DNA from: Rheum nobile
Taxonomy: Eukaryota; Streptophyta; Magnoliopsida; Caryophyllales; Polygonaceae
Reading direction: 5' to 3'
Assembly (NCBI GenBank): GCA_027886185.1
Contig: WOAB01000568.1
Coordinates: 2,108,001-2,172,000 of the forward strand
Length of the DNA stretch: 64,000 bases
A program made the translations under genes and the position numbers. Positions 62,713 through 64,000 of the stretch are shown piece after piece (within the stretch, counting starts at the first letter, position 1; every line of letters begins with the position of its first letter). The notes beneath the pieces are model-generated. The model ran no database searches. It worked only from the letters and a program-made list of their open reading frames with translations, and had not been told where the DNA came from.

Positions 62713-64000
62713 GTGAGTGTTTTTTTTTCTTACACTTTTCTTTGCTGTTTATTTATTTCATTGGTGAAGTGGTTTCTTGATGATTGATTTATGTTTAATT
62801 TGAACAATTCGCGGGCCTATATCACTGTTTATTACTACAAAAACTGTGGATCAACTTCTTTATATAGTAGACCTTGCTGCAAATACTGCTCTCTCTTGTT
62901 ATATAGTCTCTTTATGAAACTTCTGCCAATTTTTTAGCATGTCATACATCCTAAGAATTAAGATAACATCACATCTTGGCTTTAGCGGGGTAGTCTAACA
63001 TTTAAATAGCAAATAAGGAATGATAGTTTCAACTGTCACGATGCGAAGCATCTCCTTCAAAGATGAAAAAGGGTATGATCTAATTATAACTACACAGTTT
63101 GATATGTTTATTGAACAAATGATTTTCAAGTTATACATAGGAAGAGTTTGTCAAATCTGGACCCTTATCACGTGCACTTAGGCATAGGATGAAAAACCGT
63201 ATTATAGCAACATTTTCTTGGGAAGAGTTTGTCACCTGAAAGCTTGTAAGTAGGAGTCTATAATTTAGAATCTCTAATTTACACATTCGAGTTGTGATGA
63301 ACTCTGCATACCGACAAAGTTCAGGATATTTGAATTGATTTTTCAGATAAAGAAAAGCTCATATAAGAAAGTATGGACATGGACCCCTTTAGGCACCAAG
63401 GCCTTAAGGGTTCCATCCTTGACAAGGCTTTTGATGTATAGATCACTCTCCAGTCTCCACCTTCCTTGTATTTTGACTGAACCGTCTCAGACTCTGAGCG
63501 TATTCTCAAGCCTGTTACTTGCTTTGTCCATCCACCATCCACTCCATTATTTGCTTCAACACCCTTCTTGAGTAGTAACTAGTCACAGAAAAACCTTAGA
63601 TGGCTATGCTTCCCTGTCACGAGGTCATTACTCTGCATATTATATATTAGTTTCATGCATTCAATTTGGCTTTGAGTGGCTACTCTGCCCTTGCCCACCA
63701 CTCAAGCACACAGGCAACATTTTATGATGTTATCTTAGGATGAGTATAATGGGCGTCCTCACAACCTCTACCCTAGGCAGCTAGGCTAGGCCTAGGCCTA
63801 GGCCTGTGGAGAAAGTAAATTGTGAGATGCGCGGTTGCAACACGTGGTACGAAGTTTGAACACTGAGATCTTGTGGACAGCAATCATCCTTTTCTATTGT
63901 GCCATTTTCCCAAGGGTAAGATTTTAAGATGTTGAAACTACTCTGATCAAGTTTCCTCATGCCACTTTGTCCATTCTTCTTTAACAACATATGGACTTCA
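62713..64000 (+). other. Presumed first intron of the heme oxygenase gene
   Basis: The sequence after the donor is T-rich and has no conserved heme oxygenase exon that I could find in any frame up to the window end. A short TAGGCC repeat lies at 63785-63806. Frames of 69-78 codons show no domain. The exon may be followed by a long intron or may be an isolated fragment. Confidence 0.4.

Noticed and set aside
63335..63571. 78-codon frame in the presumed heme oxygenase intron as a possible second exon
   Set aside because: It has none of the conserved heme oxygenase blocks expected after exon 1.

Overview
The window is plant nuclear DNA, almost certainly from a eudicot. It has plant Ty1-copia and Ty3-gypsy retrotransposons, a CACTA transposon, tRNA-derived primer-binding sites, and a spliced exon of a plant-type heme oxygenase at the right end. 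No bacterial, organellar or CRISPR feature is visible. The species cannot be fixed from the sequence alone.

Host flanks. The left flank (1-4378) is AT-rich. It holds a hAT-type MITE with an exact 8-bp target duplication (958-1533), a probable solo LTR (1914-2790), a broken fragment of a CXC-domain (CPP/TSO1-like) gene (2878-3162), two tRNA-like sequences in opposite orientation (3602-3672 and 3974-4044), and a degenerate ~45-bp tandem array. The right flank (58603-64000) resumes that array, then passes through GCATATC- and TGTGCAT-rich repeat tracts and a (GA)n microsatellite. It ends in the first exon of a heme-oxygenase 1 (HY1-like) gene with an N-terminal frame problem.

The centre is one nest of retroelements, 4379-58602. 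The outer host is a Sirevirus-like Ty1-copia element (about 7.1 kb without insertions, target duplication GTATG). It has gag and a 3' accessory ORF but no pol. Into it went a CACTA element (8811-14033, duplication AAG), a pol-less Athila-like gypsy element (14219-22648, duplication TCCCA), and, inside its 3' LTR, a Tekay/Del-type chromovirus called here Tekay A (24598-58024, duplication AATAT; about 10.6 kb alone). Tekay A was itself hit three times: Tekay C in its 5' LTR (25322-33758, duplication CCGGC), a second pol-less Athila-like element on the minus strand in gag (37505-44611, duplication AGTGG), and Tekay B in the reverse transcriptase (45725-52969, duplication ACATC/GCATC). All junctions were read by eye from the sequence.

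How the parts relate. Only Tekay A carries a full set of polymerase domains (protease, RT, RNase H, integrase with a chromodomain-like tail). It is dead: stop codons, RT active site FIDN, an RNase H Asp-to-Gly change, and an integrase stop. The copia element and both Athila elements keep structural genes but lack polymerase, so they would have depended on partners in trans. The CACTA carries a 12-exon TNP1/Ulp1-type gene but no TNP2-type transposase, and its protease Cys is replaced by Tyr. The best leads are in the retroelement RNAs: paired GAAA-tetraloop hairpins conserved between the two Athila elements, serial TGAGAATCA hairpins in an Athila LTR, element-specific GC-rich modules found both in LTR and gag, a conserved hairpin and an extra acidic ORF ahead of gag in the Tekay elements, and a perfect GGGAACAAAG inverted repeat at the copia LTR end.
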